Source of the DNA: Allomeiothermus silvanus DSM 9946
Lineage (GTDB): Bacteria > Deinococcota > Deinococci > Deinococcales > Thermaceae
Reading direction: 5' to 3'
DNA length: 64,000 nucleotides
Assembly: GCF_000092125.1 (NCBI RefSeq)
Contig: NC_014212.1
Location: 1,570,001 to 1,634,000 of the forward strand
Shown here piece by piece: positions 49,002 through 60,198 of this stretch (position 1 is its first letter; every line of letters starts with the position of its first letter). The position numbers and the translations under genes were made by a program. The notes under the pieces were generated by a model. That model was not told the origin of the DNA and did no database searches. It saw nothing but the letters and a program-made list of their open reading frames with translations.

Positions 49002-49197
49002 CCTTTGACCCCTACGGGCCATCCGGGTCGGGTATCCCCTCGCGTGGATCCTTTGCTGGTCGCGTTTCCCACCATTACACCTCACGTAATGTACTCGGCC
49101 CAGCAAACCCCGCTGTATCGAGTATTCGTGGGAACCGCTCTGAGTTCTCGCTTTTGTCCCGAGCAGCGTTAGGCGGTTTTGCGGTAACGTAGAGAAG

Positions 49198-49608
49198 ATG
49201 TACACCGACGCCAGCCCCCTTACTGCAGACGAACTGCGGGTCGTGCTCGATCAGCTCCATTACCAGGTCGAGCGCCTCGAAGAAGACCGCTTTTCCATCG
49301 TTTACACTACCGGCCTCAAGGCCAGCCTGGTGACTTACGGTGAACCCAGCAAGTTGCGCAGTTTGCAACTGCGGGCGGGCTTTACCGGATTCAACCGCAT
49401 CGAGCTACGCCACATCAATACCTGGAACCGCCGCTACCGCTTTTCTAAGGCTTATCTGGATGGCGATAACGACCCGGTACTGGAGTTCGATTTATGGCTC
49501 GAGGGGGCCAGCCCTGAGCTGATCATGACTTTCGTGCGCGAGTTTGAGGACTCCTGCAACCTATTTTTTTCCTATATTCGCATGATCGACGCTGAGTTGG
49601 TCGAGTAG
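49198..49608 (+). CDS. YbjN-domain protein
   Basis: 136 residues. The pattern LTADELRVVLDQLHYQVERLEEDRFSIVY then LRAGFTGF, NRIELRHINTWNRRYRFSKAYLDGDNDPVLEFDLWL and FVREFEDSCNLFFSYI matches the YbjN domain, a fold related to type III secretion chaperones. In bacteria without such a system, these are general stress or surface-trait proteins of unknown mechanism. Cytoplasmic, no membrane segment. Monocistronic; ATG 49198. Confidence 0.8.
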   Translation: MYTDASPLTADELRVVLDQLHYQVERLEEDRFSIVYTTGLKASLVTYGEPSKLRSLQLRAGFTGFNRIELRHINTWNRRYRFSKAYLDGDNDPVLEFDLWLEGASPELIMTFVREFEDSCNLFFSYIRMIDAELVE

Positions 49609-49679
49609 GGGAAGGCTCAACCGCACACCGCCGACGACCCATAGCCCGAGAAGGCCGTTCGCCGTTAGCACGAATACTT

Positions 49680-50480
49680 ATGTGGAGCCGCGAAGAACTG
49701 GATCGCTACGCCCGGCACATCATCCTGCCAGGGGTTGGGGCGGCGGGCCAGGCCCGGCTCAAGCGAGGTTCGGTATTGGTGGTAGGAGCCGGGGGTTTGG
49801 GAGTGCCGGTGCTGCAATACTTAGTCGCGGCAGGGGTAGGGCGGATCGGTATTGTAGAGATGGACAAAGTAGATCCCTCTAATCTCCAGCGGCAAGTCTT
49901 GTATGGGATACAGGACATCGGACGATCTAAGGCTGAAGTTGCCAAAGAGCGGCTCGAGGCCCTAAACCCCCACATCCAGATGGATCTGTACCCGATCCGC
50001 CTGGACTCGACCAACGCGCTCGAGGTGCTCGGCCCCTACGACCTGGTTCTGGACTGCACGGATAACTTCCCCAGCCGCTATCTGGTGAACGATGCTTGCG
50101 TACTGTTGGATAAACCTCTGGTCTACGGGGCCATCCACCAATTCGAGGGGCAGATCTCGGTGTTCCATTATCGGGGTGGCCCCTGCTACCGTTGCCTCTA
50201 TCCCACCCCGCCAAAGCCGGGAACTGTTCCCAACTGCGCCGAAGCCGGAGTATTCGGGGTGCTGCCGGGGGTCATAGGGAGCTTGATGGCTTCTGAAGCC
50301 CTTAAGGTCTTGCTCGAGCTAGGTGAGGTGCTTTCCGGCAAGCTGCTTCTCTACGACGGTCTTGAGCCAGCTTTCCGCACCCTGCACCTAACCCGTAACC
50401 CGGCTTGCCCGGTCTGCGGGGATAAGCCTACCGTGCTCGAACTGCAAGATTATGAGGTGTTCTGCGGTGTTGAGGGTTGA
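49680..50480 (+). CDS. ThiF/MoeB/TtuC-type ubiquitin-like-protein activating enzyme
   Basis: 266 residues. Adenylates the C-terminus of a small sulfur carrier (ThiS, MoaD or TtuB). Marks: YARHIILPGVGAAGQARLKRGSVLVVGAGGLGVPVLQYLVAAGVG near 8-52 with the ATP loop GAGGLG, Arg finger in NLQRQ near 64, VLDCTDNFPSRYLVNDACV near 125, and two CxxC Zn pairs CYRC and CPVC near 178 and 245. It lacks a rhodanese domain. In Thermus a single such enzyme (TtuC) serves tRNA thiolation, thiamine and molybdopterin; the same is likely here. Cysteine desulfurase iscS elsewhere in the window would supply sulfur. Confidence 0.92.
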   Translation: MWSREELDRYARHIILPGVGAAGQARLKRGSVLVVGAGGLGVPVLQYLVAAGVGRIGIVEMDKVDPSNLQRQVLYGIQDIGRSKAEVAKERLEALNPHIQMDLYPIRLDSTNALEVLGPYDLVLDCTDNFPSRYLVNDACVLLDKPLVYGAIHQFEGQISVFHYRGGPCYRCLYPTPPKPGTVPNCAEAGVFGVLPGVIGSLMASEALKVLLELGEVLSGKLLLYDGLEPAFRTLHLTRNPACPVCGDKPTVLELQDYEVFCGVEG

Positions 50481-50548
50481 AGGGTGTTAGAATGCGCAAG
50501 CTTAAGCCGGTATAGCTGAGACCGGCCACAACCGAAGGAGAGAAGCTG

Positions 50549-51688
50549 ATGAGCACTGCAACCATCGCCCGCGGACTCGAGGGAGTCCTTTTCACCGAAA
50601 GCGCCCTGTGTTTTATTGACGGACAGGCCGGTCGGCTGTATTACGGCGGTTATGCAATCCAGGAACTAGCTGAGAAGAGCACCTTCGAGGAAGTCTCCTT
50701 CCTATTGCTGCATAACCGCTTACCCAAGGCTGACGAACTCAAAGCCTTCAGCGATGAGTTGGTCGCCTTGCGGGCTTTGCCGGAGGAACTCATCCAGCAG
50801 ATCCGGCAGTTCCCTAAAGGCGCCCACCCCATGTCCATGCTCCGCACCGCGGTGAGCGAACTGGGGATGCTCGATCCGCGCGAGGATGACCTCACCCCCG
50901 AAGGGCTCTATCAGAAAAGCCTCTCGCTCATTGCCAAGTTTGCTAGCATCGTGGCCGCCCTCAAGCGGGTGCGCGAGGGTAAGGAGCCCCTGGCCCCTCG
51001 CCCTGATCTTTCCCACGCGGCCAATTTCCTCTACATGGCGAGCGGTACCGAGCCGACCCCCGAGCAGGCTCGGCTGATGGACGTGGCCTTGATCCTCCAC
51101 GCCGAACACGGCTTTAACGCCTCCACTTTCACCGCCATTGCGGCTTACTCCACTCAGACCGACATTTACTCGGCCATCACCGCGGCGGTGGCCTCCCTGA
51201 AGGGGCCGCGTCACGGCGGGGCCAACGAAGCAGTGATGAAGATGATCGAGGAGATTGGCCCGGTGGAAAATGCCCTGCCCTGGGTGCAGAACATCCTCGC
51301 CAACAAGGGCCGCATCATGGGTATGGGACACCGGGTCTACAAGGTCTTCGATCCCCGCGCCGGGGTGCTGGAGAAATATGCCCGCTTGGTCGCGGAGAAG
51401 CACGGTAAATCCAAGGAGTACCAGATTCTCAAAACCATAGAGGAAGAGGCCGGGAAGGTGTTGGGGCCGCGCGGCATCTACCCTAACGTGGACTTCTACT
51501 CCGGGGTGGTTTACAGCGACTTGGGCTTCAGCCTCGAGTTCTTCACCCCCATTTTCGCGGTAGCCCGCATCTCCGGCTGGGCTGGGCATATCCTCGAGTA
51601 CACCCGGGTGGATAACCGCTTGCTGCGCCCGGATGCCCAGTACACCGGCCCGCTCGACCTGCCCTACGTGCCCATCGACCAGCGGTAA
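50549..51688 (+). CDS. gltA: Citrate synthase
   Basis: 379 residues with AAGGAGAG before ATG 50549. Condenses acetyl-CoA and oxaloacetate. Catalytic residues in the usual places: His in [16 protein letters not shown] near 190, His in [15 protein letters not shown] near 262, and Asp in [12 protein letters not shown] near 315. Short hexamer-independent (Gram-positive/archaeal type) form by length. The enzyme links the acetate module in this window to the TCA cycle. It may be cotranscribed with queA, 58 bp downstream, across a GGGGCGGC/GCCGCCCC hairpin without a T tract. Confidence 0.96.
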   Translation: MSTATIARGLEGVLFTESALCFIDGQAGRLYYGGYAIQELAEKSTFEEVSFLLLHNRLPKADELKAFSDELVALRALPEELIQQIRQFPKGAHPMSMLRTAVSELGMLDPREDDLTPEGLYQKSLSLIAKFASIVAALKRVREGKEPLAPRPDLSHAANFLYMASGTEPTPEQARLMDVALILHAEHGFNASTFTAIAAYSTQTDIYSAITAAVASLKGPRHGGANEAVMKMIEEIGPVENALPWVQNILANKGRIMGMGHRVYKVFDPRAGVLEKYARLVAEKHGKSKEYQILKTIEEEAGKVLGPRGIYPNVDFYSGVVYSDLGFSLEFFTPIFAVARISGWAGHILEYTRVDNRLLRPDAQYTGPLDLPYVPIDQR

Positions 51689-51746
51689 ATGGCCTGCCAG
51701 GCCCTCTCGTGCGGGGCGGCTTGAGCCGCCCCCATCGGCAGCGGAT

Positions 51747-52763
51747 ATGCCTCTGGAAGACTACGATTACTCGCTCCCCCCAGCGCTGATTGCCCAGTCT
51801 GGGGCCGAGCCGCGAGATTCCTCCCGCTTGATGGTAGTTCACCGCGGCACGGGTCAACTCGAGCATCGCATCTTCCGGGATATCACCGAGTACTTGCGGC
51901 CTGGTGATTTGCTGGTGTTGAACCAGAGCAAAGTCATCCCGGCCCGTACTTTCGCCACCAACGCCCACGGCACGCGCATCGAGGTGTTGCTGGTACGGGA
52001 ACTCAAACCGGACCTGTGGGAGGCCATGCTCAAACCGGCTAAGCGGGCTAAGGGGTGGTTGCGCTTCGCGGATGGGCTTATGGCGGAAGTGGTGAAGGTC
52101 GAGGACGATGGAACCCGAGTGCTGCATTTTACCGGTGGTGTCTGGGAGCATTTAGAACGTATCGGAAAGACCCCACTGCCACCTTATATCCATGCCTCCA
52201 TAGACCCCCAGCGCTACCAGACCGTCTACGCTAAGACTCCCGGCTCGGTAGCGGCCCCCACGGCGGGACTCCACTTTACACCGCAACTCCTCCAGCGGAT
52301 TTACGAGATGGGTGTGGAGCTACACTTTGTCACCCTGCACGTCGGCCCCGGAACCTTCAAGCCGGTGCAGGAAGATCCCGACCGGCACCTGATGCACCTC
52401 GAGCCTTACGAGATTCCCCCCGAAACTGCCCAAGCTGTCAACCAGGCCAAGGCGGAAGGACGTCGGATCATCGCAGTGGGGACGACAGTGGTGCGTACCC
52501 TCGAGAGCGCTTGGGAGAATTCCCTATCCTCTGCCAGCGGACGGGTAAGAGCGGGAGTGGGGGAGACCCGGCTTTTCATCCGCCCCGGCTTCAAGTTCAA
52601 GGTGATAGACGCGCTCATCACCAACTTTCACCTGCCCAAGTCCACCCTGCTTATGCTGGTCTCGGCCTTCACCGGCTACGACCTGACCATGAGGGCGTAC
52701 CGCATGGCGGTCGAGGAGCGCTATCGCTTCTACAGTTTGGGAGATGCGATGCTGATCCTGTGA
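51747..52763 (+). CDS. queA: S-adenosylmethionine:tRNA ribosyltransferase-isomerase
   Basis: 338 residues from ATG 51747 (MPLEDYDYSLPPALIAQ), the canonical start of the family. Adds the epoxycyclopentanediol part in queuosine synthesis at tRNA position 34. Marks: PRDSSRLMVV near 22, FRDITEYLRPGDLLVLNQSKVIPAR near 38-62, KPAKRAKGW, QTVYAKTPGSVAAPTAGLHFT near 158-175, LHVGPGTFKPV near 195, and NFHLPKSTLLMLVSAFTG near 295. Length is normal. The frame upstream to 51633 overlaps gltA and is not used. Confidence 0.96.
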   Translation: MPLEDYDYSLPPALIAQSGAEPRDSSRLMVVHRGTGQLEHRIFRDITEYLRPGDLLVLNQSKVIPARTFATNAHGTRIEVLLVRELKPDLWEAMLKPAKRAKGWLRFADGLMAEVVKVEDDGTRVLHFTGGVWEHLERIGKTPLPPYIHASIDPQRYQTVYAKTPGSVAAPTAGLHFTPQLLQRIYEMGVELHFVTLHVGPGTFKPVQEDPDRHLMHLEPYEIPPETAQAVNQAKAEGRRIIAVGTTVVRTLESAWENSLSSASGRVRAGVGETRLFIRPGFKFKVIDALITNFHLPKSTLLMLVSAFTGYDLTMRAYRMAVEERYRFYSLGDAMLIL

Positions 52764-52897
52764 AGCTTGCGTAATGGCATCATGGCGTTCATAAAACTTT
52801 AGCTAACCTTTATCAAGATTACTGCCTGCTTTCATTCAGATTTCATTTTTGTACCCTAGCTTGTTATTGGAAAAACAGTTTTTTGGAGGTGCGAAAA

Positions 52898-54040
52898 GTG
52901 CTGCGTATCCTCGCTGCGTTGGTGCTTTGTGTGGGTATGCTGGCCTCTGCCCAAAACTATCGGGGGTTGGCGCTATATACTCCCTATCCGGCCCAAAGTG
53001 TGGCTACGGGGGAAACGGTTACTTTGCCCATCACTATCAAAGGTTTTGGCTTGAATCCCCAGGTGGTGCAGGTGCGGGTAGCCGAAGCGGCCTCGGGTTG
53101 GAAAGCCAGCCTGCTAGGATCGGGGCGGGTGGTGAGCGCGGTGTATGTACTGCCGGAGGGGGAACAAAGCCTCACGCTGCGCCTAGAGCCCCCTTCTGGG
53201 GTGAAATCCGGTACCTACCGCTTCCGCTTGGTGGCCGAAGGGCAAAACACCCGGGCCGAACTCCCCATCTCGCTTACGGTGGGACAGGTGTTGCCCCGCA
53301 GGCTTAGCCTCGAGACCGACTTGCCCGTACTCAAGGGGCCCCCTTCGGCCAGCTTCCGCTACCGGGTAACCCTCAAAAACGAGAGCGATCAGGATTTGCT
53401 GGTCAACCTCGAGGCGGACGCCCCCAAGGGTTTTCAGGTAAGCTTCACCCCTTCCATTGGTAGCCAGGAGGTGACCAGCCTACCGGTAAAAGCCGGGGAA
53501 TCCAAAGACCTGGATGTAGCGGTGTCCCTACCTCAGGACGTAGAGGCCAAACCCTATGCGGTCACCTTGCGGGCTTTGGCTGGAGAGACCAAGGCCGAGC
53601 TAGTGGTGAACCTCGACGTGACCGGCACGCCGCAGCTCAGTCTTAGCACCCCGGAGGGAAGGCTTTCCGGGCGGGCCTACGCTGGGCAGGAAAACCCCGT
53701 CAAACTGGTGGTGAAAAACACCGGTAGCGCTCCGGCGGAGGGGGTGAGCCTCTCCTCCAGTGAGCCCTCAGGCTGGGAGGTCAAGTTCGATCCTGAGAAG
53801 ATCGACAAGATTGCTCCGGGGCAGGAGTCCCAAGTTACCGCCCGGATCAAGCCTTCGCCCCGTGCCGTCGCAGGGGACTACATGGTTACCCTGCGGGCTT
53901 CGGCGGGCAGTGCATCGGCCTCTGCTGACTACCGCGTCACTGTGCAGACTTCGACGTTGTGGGGCCTGGTGGGCATAGTCTTGGTGGCCCTAGCGGTGGT
54001 GGTGGTAGGGTTTGCGGTGTCTCGCTATGGCCGGCGGTGA
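52898..54040 (+). CDS. Secreted/membrane-anchored NEW3-domain protein
   Basis: 380 residues from GTG 52898; TTGGAGGTG just before it is the Shine-Dalgarno, not a start. A signal peptide ([18 protein letters not shown]) leads to three or more Ig-like repeats, each with [26 protein letters not shown] or [15 protein letters not shown] and ending ..[14 protein letters not shown] or [10 protein letters not shown], the NPCBM-associated NEW3 pattern. The C-terminus has one membrane helix ([21 protein letters not shown]) and a short RYGRR tail. It faces outside. An ABC ATPase and permease follow directly, so it is probably their extracytoplasmic partner. Confidence 0.82.
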   Translation: MLRILAALVLCVGMLASAQNYRGLALYTPYPAQSVATGETVTLPITIKGFGLNPQVVQVRVAEAASGWKASLLGSGRVVSAVYVLPEGEQSLTLRLEPPSGVKSGTYRFRLVAEGQNTRAELPISLTVGQVLPRRLSLETDLPVLKGPPSASFRYRVTLKNESDQDLLVNLEADAPKGFQVSFTPSIGSQEVTSLPVKAGESKDLDVAVSLPQDVEAKPYAVTLRALAGETKAELVVNLDVTGTPQLSLSTPEGRLSGRAYAGQENPVKLVVKNTGSAPAEGVSLSSSEPSGWEVKFDPEKIDKIAPGQESQVTARIKPSPRAVAGDYMVTLRASAGSASASADYRVTVQTSTLWGLVGIVLVALAVVVVGFAVSRYGRR

Positions 54041-54054
54041 GGCGGAGTTGGGGT

Positions 54055-54984
54055 ATGGTCATTCAGACGCACGAGCTAAGCAAGCGCTACGGTCGGGTGG
54101 TAGCCGTACAGGACCTCAACCTCCACATCGAGGCCGGCGAGGTATTCGGCTTGCTAGGCCCTAACGGCTCGGGCAAGACCACTACCATCTTGATGTTGTT
54201 AGGCCTGACCGAGCCTAGTGGGGGCTGGGCGCGGGTGTTGGGCTTCGACCCGGTCCGCGAGCCGCTCTCGCTAAAACGGCGGGTGGGGTATCTGCCCGAC
54301 TCGGTGGGGTTCTATGGAGAACTCACCGCGTGGGAGAACCTGGCCTATACCGCCCGCCTCAATGGCATCCCCCCGCGTGAAGCTGAGGGACGAATCGGAG
54401 CGGTATTGGAGCGCATGGGCCTCAGCGAGGCGGCGCACCGCCCGGTGGCTACCTTCTCGCGGGGAATGCGCCAGCGCTTAGGGTTGGCCGAGGTGCTGCT
54501 CAAACAGCCTCAGGTGGTGATTCTCGATGAGCCTACCCTGGGTCTTGACCCTGAAGCGGCCCAGGCTTTTTTAGGCATGATCCGCCAGCTCAAGGAGGAG
54601 GGCATTACCGTGTTGCTCTCCTCCCATCTCTTGCAGCAAGTGCAGGCGGTGTGCGACCGGGTGGGGTTGTTCCATCGGGGGAAGCTGGTGCTGGAGGGGA
54701 AGGTGAACGAACTTGCCCAGCGGGTGTTGGGCGGAGCTTACCGCATCCGCCTCGAGGCCGGGGCTGTAGAGGGCTTAGCCGAGCGGTTGCGGGTGCTGCC
54801 CGGGGTGAACCGGGTGGAGCCAGACGGAGCGGGGATGCGCCTGGAGGCTGCCCAAGACATACGCCCTCTGGTGGCCCGCACCGTGCTCGAGGCTGGAGGA
54901 GAACTGCGCTCGCTGAGCCTGGAGATCCCCAGTTTGGATGAGGTATATGCCCGCTACTTCCAGGAGGTGCGCCATGCTGCCTAA
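54055..54984 (+). CDS. ABC transporter ATP-binding protein
   Basis: 309 residues from ATG 54055, 14 bp after the NEW3 gene. Walker [10 protein letters not shown] near 37, signature in [16 protein letters not shown] near 138 (LSGGQ replaced by FSRGM), Walker [16 protein letters not shown] near 160, switch His in LLSSHLL near 190. The C-terminal 90 residues are the DUF4162-type extension of exporter ATPases (NatA/CcmA-like). It would drive export by the permease encoded next, with which it overlaps by 11 bp. Confidence 0.9.
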   Translation: MVIQTHELSKRYGRVVAVQDLNLHIEAGEVFGLLGPNGSGKTTTILMLLGLTEPSGGWARVLGFDPVREPLSLKRRVGYLPDSVGFYGELTAWENLAYTARLNGIPPREAEGRIGAVLERMGLSEAAHRPVATFSRGMRQRLGLAEVLLKQPQVVILDEPTLGLDPEAAQAFLGMIRQLKEEGITVLLSSHLLQQVQAVCDRVGLFHRGKLVLEGKVNELAQRVLGGAYRIRLEAGAVEGLAERLRVLPGVNRVEPDGAGMRLEAAQDIRPLVARTVLEAGGELRSLSLEIPSLDEVYARYFQEVRHAA

Positions 54985-55954
54985 TCTCGAGCAATCGCGC
55001 CGCTTCCGTGAAGGCTCGCCCTGGGCCGGGATGTGGGCAGTGTTTTTCAAAGAGATGGCTGACCACCTCTCGAGCGTGCGCATGCGGCTGCTTGAGGTGT
55101 TGATCTTCCTTTCGGCCATCGGCGCGGTGTACGCCAGTACCCAAACCCTGCGCCAGACGGTGGGCGAAGATCCCTTCTTGCTCCTCAAAGTATTCACCGC
55201 CGCGCAGGATCCACTACCTTCGTTCGTAACCTTCCTGAGCTTTTTCTTGCCGCTGGCGGCTATTGCGCTGGCTTTCGACGCAATCAACGGCGAATATAAC
55301 CGCAACACCCTTTCGCGGGTGCTAGCCCAACCGATCTACCGCGATGCCTTGCTCTCGGGGAAGTTTTTGGCTGGCCTGGCTACCTTGGGGCTGGTGCTGT
55401 TGGCGCTGTTTTTGCTAGTGGTGGGGCTTAGCCTGTTGTTTCTGGGGGTGCCTCCGGGAGGGGAGGAGGTAGGGCGGGCGCTGCTGTTTTTGTTGGCTAC
55501 GCTGGCCTACACCGGAGTCTGGCTAGGGGTGGCCTTGGTGTTTTCGGTGTTGTTTCGTAGCCCCGCCACCTCGGCTTTAGCGGCTATCGCGGTGTGGCTG
55601 TTCTTTGCTTTGTTTTGGGGGATCATCGCCCAGCTTCTGGCCCAGGCGATATCCCCTAGCGATGCTTTGGATCCGGAAAGCGCGCTGCGTCAGGCCCAGA
55701 CCTTGGTGGCGGTCTCGCGCCTCTCGCCTAACACCCTCTATGCCGAAGCCTTACAAGCTTTGCTCAACCCCGGGGTGCGCAGCCTGGGGCCGGTGCTCTT
55801 TAGCCAGCTCGAGGGGGCGGTGCTGGGCACTCCGCTCCCGCTAGGACAGAGCTTGCTGCTAGCCTGGCCGCAGCTTACCGGCCTGATCGCTCTGACGCTA
55901 CTGCTGTTCGCTTTGGCTTACGTATTGTTCCAACGGCGGGAAGTTCGCGCCTAA
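54974..55954 (+). CDS. ABC-2 type exporter permease
   Basis: 326 residues from ATG 54974, overlapping the ATPase stop. Helices near 20-45, 75-105, 125-160 ([27 protein letters not shown]), 170-200, 205-230 and 290-320 make six. A large outside loop (about 225-285) carries [25 protein letters not shown], typical of ABC-2 permeases of the YhaP/NosY type. Substrate unknown. The NEW3 partner suggests cell-surface or copper/lipid-linked export, but this is only inference. Confidence 0.88.
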   Translation: MLPNLEQSRRFREGSPWAGMWAVFFKEMADHLSSVRMRLLEVLIFLSAIGAVYASTQTLRQTVGEDPFLLLKVFTAAQDPLPSFVTFLSFFLPLAAIALAFDAINGEYNRNTLSRVLAQPIYRDALLSGKFLAGLATLGLVLLALFLLVVGLSLLFLGVPPGGEEVGRALLFLLATLAYTGVWLGVALVFSVLFRSPATSALAAIAVWLFFALFWGIIAQLLAQAISPSDALDPESALRQAQTLVAVSRLSPNTLYAEALQALLNPGVRSLGPVLFSQLEGAVLGTPLPLGQSLLLAWPQLTGLIALTLLLFALAYVLFQRREVRA

Positions 55955-55973
55955 TTCCCCCTAAAAACGCCTA

Positions 55974-56000
55974 ACCAGCGAGGAGGCCCTCGCTGGTTTT
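55974..56000 (+). terminator. Terminator of the NEW3-ABC operon
   Basis: CCAGCGAGG (55975-55983) and CCTCGCTGG (55988-55996) form a 9-bp stem followed by TTTTCGCTTT. Confidence 0.85.
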
Positions 56001-56014
56001 CGCTTTGCAAAACG

Positions 56015-56368
56015 TTAGGCTTTCGCGGGTTCCCGCACCATGAAACCCACGTAGCCCAACACTACTCCTAGCACCAGGTGCAGGAAGTGGTCTGCCATGT
56101 TGGTGTTGAGCAGGCTGTTCATGAAGCCGGAAGCGATGAAACCCAGCACTGTCACCACCAGGTAGACGATGCCGAAGATCTGGTTGTAGCTCCTGGACCA
56201 GCCGCTGTAGCTGGCCCAAAGACCGAGCAACCCGCTCACCAGATGCACGATGTTGTGCAAAGCGTTGATCCCAAAGCCAAGGAGGCTGGAGCCGCTGAAG
56301 AAGCCTACCAGCCCTATCGCTGTCAGCACTGCACCGATGACGCGTGCTACTAGGGTTTGCGTGCCCAT
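56015..56368 (-). CDS. DUF4383 membrane protein
   Basis: 117 residues with four hydrophobic helices (VIGAVLTAIGLVGFFSG, IVHLVSGLLGLWASYSG, IFGIVYLVVTVLGFIASGF, FLHLVLGVVLGYVGFMV). The motifs GINALHNIVHLVSGLLGL and NMADHFLHLVLG are characteristic of DUF4383. Small integral membrane proteins of this kind are common in Deinococcus and Thermus; function unknown. AGGAGGTGC precedes ATG 56368. Confidence 0.85.
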   Translation of the reverse strand: MGTQTLVARVIGAVLTAIGLVGFFSGSSLLGFGINALHNIVHLVSGLLGLWASYSGWSRSYNQIFGIVYLVVTVLGFIASGFMNSLLNTNMADHFLHLVLGVVLGYVGFMVREPAKA

Positions 56369-56476
56369 GATGCACCTCCTTTCTCCTGTTTTACTTCCAT
56401 TCTTTACATTAGGCTACAAAATGACAAGCTCCTAGTACACAATTGCGCTTTGCTCCTCGAGGGTAGCGAAAAATAT

Positions 56477-56539
56477 TTGACCAAACGCTCATATATTGCT
56501 ACGCTCTACTTATAGATGAGTGGATGCTCATATATTGAG
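56477..56539 (+). promoter_or_regulatory. Promoter/operator region of the metal ATPase
   Basis: A likely -35 TTGACC (56477-56482) is followed 17 bp later by TACGCT. The 12-mer GCTCATATATTG is repeated exactly at 56487-56498 and 56526-56537. The second copy extends to the near-palindrome CTCATATATTGAG (56527-56539), and ATGAG-N6-CTCAT lies at 56516-56531. Such paired AT-rich palindromes resemble ArsR/SmtB operators, and a regulator of that family is encoded just downstream of the ATPase. Confidence 0.6.
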
Positions 56540-56564
56540 TCTCCACTCTCAATAAAGGAGAGTT

Positions 56565-58721
<2,157 letters not shown>

Positions 58722-58907
58722 GTGATATGAACCCCACCCCAAGCGTTCCGCTAAGGGCAAGCCAAAGCCCCTCTGCTACACCTGCTCCCCTGGACTCGCT
58801 ACCCGGCTATCGCCGCAAACATACGCCGGGGGTGGGGGACCCCATAAGAACACATCAAGTGGACTTCTTATCACTGTGTGGCATACTCGAGCGTAGAGGT
58901 AATAGCG

Positions 58908-59276
58908 ATGCCTGTTTCCTTAGATCGGGGTAACTGTGAGGAACGGGGCATCCATCCTGAAGCCCTGGAGAAGGCCCGCCAGGCGATGCCAGACGGGGTG
59001 CAGATGGCTCGAGCTAGCCGGCTACTTAAAGCGGTGAGCGACCCTAGCCGCTTGCGTATACTGGCCGCCCTAGCTGCTACCGAGTTGTGCGTGTGCGATT
59101 TGGCGGCTCTCATAGGCATCAGCGAGTCGGCCGTAAGCCATCAGCTTCGGCTGTTACGAGAGGAGCGCTTGGTGACTTTTCGCAAGGAGGGGCGTATGGC
59201 CTACTATCGCCTAATGGACCACCATGTCACCGAACTCATTCGCAGCGCCCTCAACCATGCGCAAGAACTTGATTGA
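58908..59276 (+). CDS. ArsR/SmtB-type metal-sensing repressor
   Basis: 122 residues from ATG 58908, with AGAGGT upstream. Winged helix ASRLLKAVSDPSRLRILAALAATELCVCDLAALIGISESAVSHQLRLLREERLVTFRKEGRMAYY is complete. ELCVCD places two Cys at the start of the DNA-binding helix (alpha3/3N-type site as in CadC), and HHVTELIRSALNHAQELD at the end offers the alpha5 His/Asp/Glu zinc site as in SmtB. N-terminal CEERGIHPEA adds another Cys. It should release the cadA operator when Zn, Cd or Pb binds. 186 bp after cadA, probably its own promoter. Confidence 0.9.
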   Translation: MPVSLDRGNCEERGIHPEALEKARQAMPDGVQMARASRLLKAVSDPSRLRILAALAATELCVCDLAALIGISESAVSHQLRLLREERLVTFRKEGRMAYYRLMDHHVTELIRSALNHAQELD

Positions 59277-59291
59277 GATGCTGTTGTGCGT

Positions 59292-59493
59292 TTAGTACTC
59301 CTCTAGCAAGTGCTCGAACTCATGCTGGCCGCTCTGGATAGCTAGAAGCCCTTCGCGGTAGAGCATACATAGCAAGCTTGCCGTTTCTTCAGCGCTGGCT
59401 TTCACTTCTTGCCCAACCTGCTCGGCTGTGCGTTCCCCGTCACAGGCTTTCAGGAAAAGGTTGGCTTTGATGGAAGCAGGCGGATGGTAGTTA
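59292..59493 (-). pseudogene. 3' fragment of a gene cut by the IS5-type element
   Basis: Minus frame ending TAA 59292-59294 reads NYHPPASIKANLFLKACDGE, RTAEQVGQEVKASAEETASL and LCMLYREGLLAIQSGQHEFE, with end HLLEEY. It looks like a winged-helix or DUF4388-type C-terminus (...GERTAEQVGQ.. pattern). It begins at the element end at 59494, with no start. The piece at 60001-60123 may be its 5' part, but the two are in different frames after removing the TA duplication, so I cannot prove that. Confidence 0.5.
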
Positions 59494-60000
59494 GAGGCTG
59501 TCGTAAAAGTCTACTATGCTTGAAGGGTGGCTTCTACACGTAGATTTTACCCCAGCGACCTCTCGGATCAGGCTCGCTTTAGCGACCGCCAGGCGGAGTG
59601 GGTTCTCCTGGAACCCCTCATCCCCGCCCCCAAGCCGGGAGGCCGCCCTGCAAAAGTGCCTAGAAGGGAGATCGTCAACGCCATACTCTACGTCCTGAAA
59701 AACGGCATCCAGTGGCTGGAGGTGGTTGCCCATCCCCATGCGGGGGTGCGGGGGGTATGGGTGAGGGAGGGGGAGCCACTTCCGGAGGTAGAGCGTGTGA
59801 AGGGGTTTAGGCCGTTGCCCAAGCGGTGGGTGGTGGAACGGACCATTGCCTGGCTGGGGCGAAACCGACGGCTGGGAAAAGATTACGAGTACTATCCTGA
59901 GGTAACGGAAGCCTGGATGTATTTAGGCATGATACGCTTGTTGGTGAAGCGGCTGGCCAGGGCCGCGTAGCCTCCTGTGGAGGACTTTTACAACAGTTTC
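59494..60000. mobile_element. Internally deleted IS5/IS427-type element
   Basis: 507 bp with inverted repeats GAGGCTGTCGTAAAAGTC (59494-59511) and GACTTTTACAACAGTTTC (59983-60000), 15 of 18 matching. Flanks repeat TA. Full-length relatives are about 0.8-0.9 kb; the middle of the transposase gene has been lost, so it can move only if a complete copy acts on it. Confidence 0.8.
59527..59970 (+). pseudogene. Defective IS5-family transposase
   Basis: 147 residues in one frame. The N-terminus (LSDQARFSDRQAEWVLLEPLIPAPKPGGRPAKVPRREIVNAILYVLKNGIQW) and C-terminus (VERVKGFRPLPKRWVVERTIAWLGRNRRLGKDYEYYPE..AWMYLGMIRLL) are typical of IS427-group transposases. They are joined at QW-LEVVAHPHAG, removing roughly 110-130 residues that hold the first two catalytic Asp; only the final Glu in VVERT remains. 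Not functional. Confidence 0.82.
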
Positions 60001-60123
60001 TAATTGGGCAGCTAGGGTTCGGCTTAGCTCGAGCAGCAGCGCTAATTCCGCCCCCGGCCCATCCCGCTGTGTAGCCGCGCTGGAGGAGGCCGGGTTATCC
60101 GGAGTGGCGTTGGAAAGGTTCAT
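60001..60123 (-). pseudogene. 5' fragment of a gene cut by the IS5-type element
   Basis: ATG 60123 reads MNLSNATPDNPASSSAATQR, then ELALLLELSRTLAAQL, and runs into the element at 60000. A low-complexity start is followed by an amphipathic helix. It may be the N-terminus of the gene whose 3' part lies at 59292-59493. Confidence 0.4.
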
Positions 60124-60198
60124 CCGTGCTCAGCTTTAAGCCTAGCTGGGTAGAATCGCCTGGCCTGTGAGCAATGCACGGAAACGTACCCAACAAAA

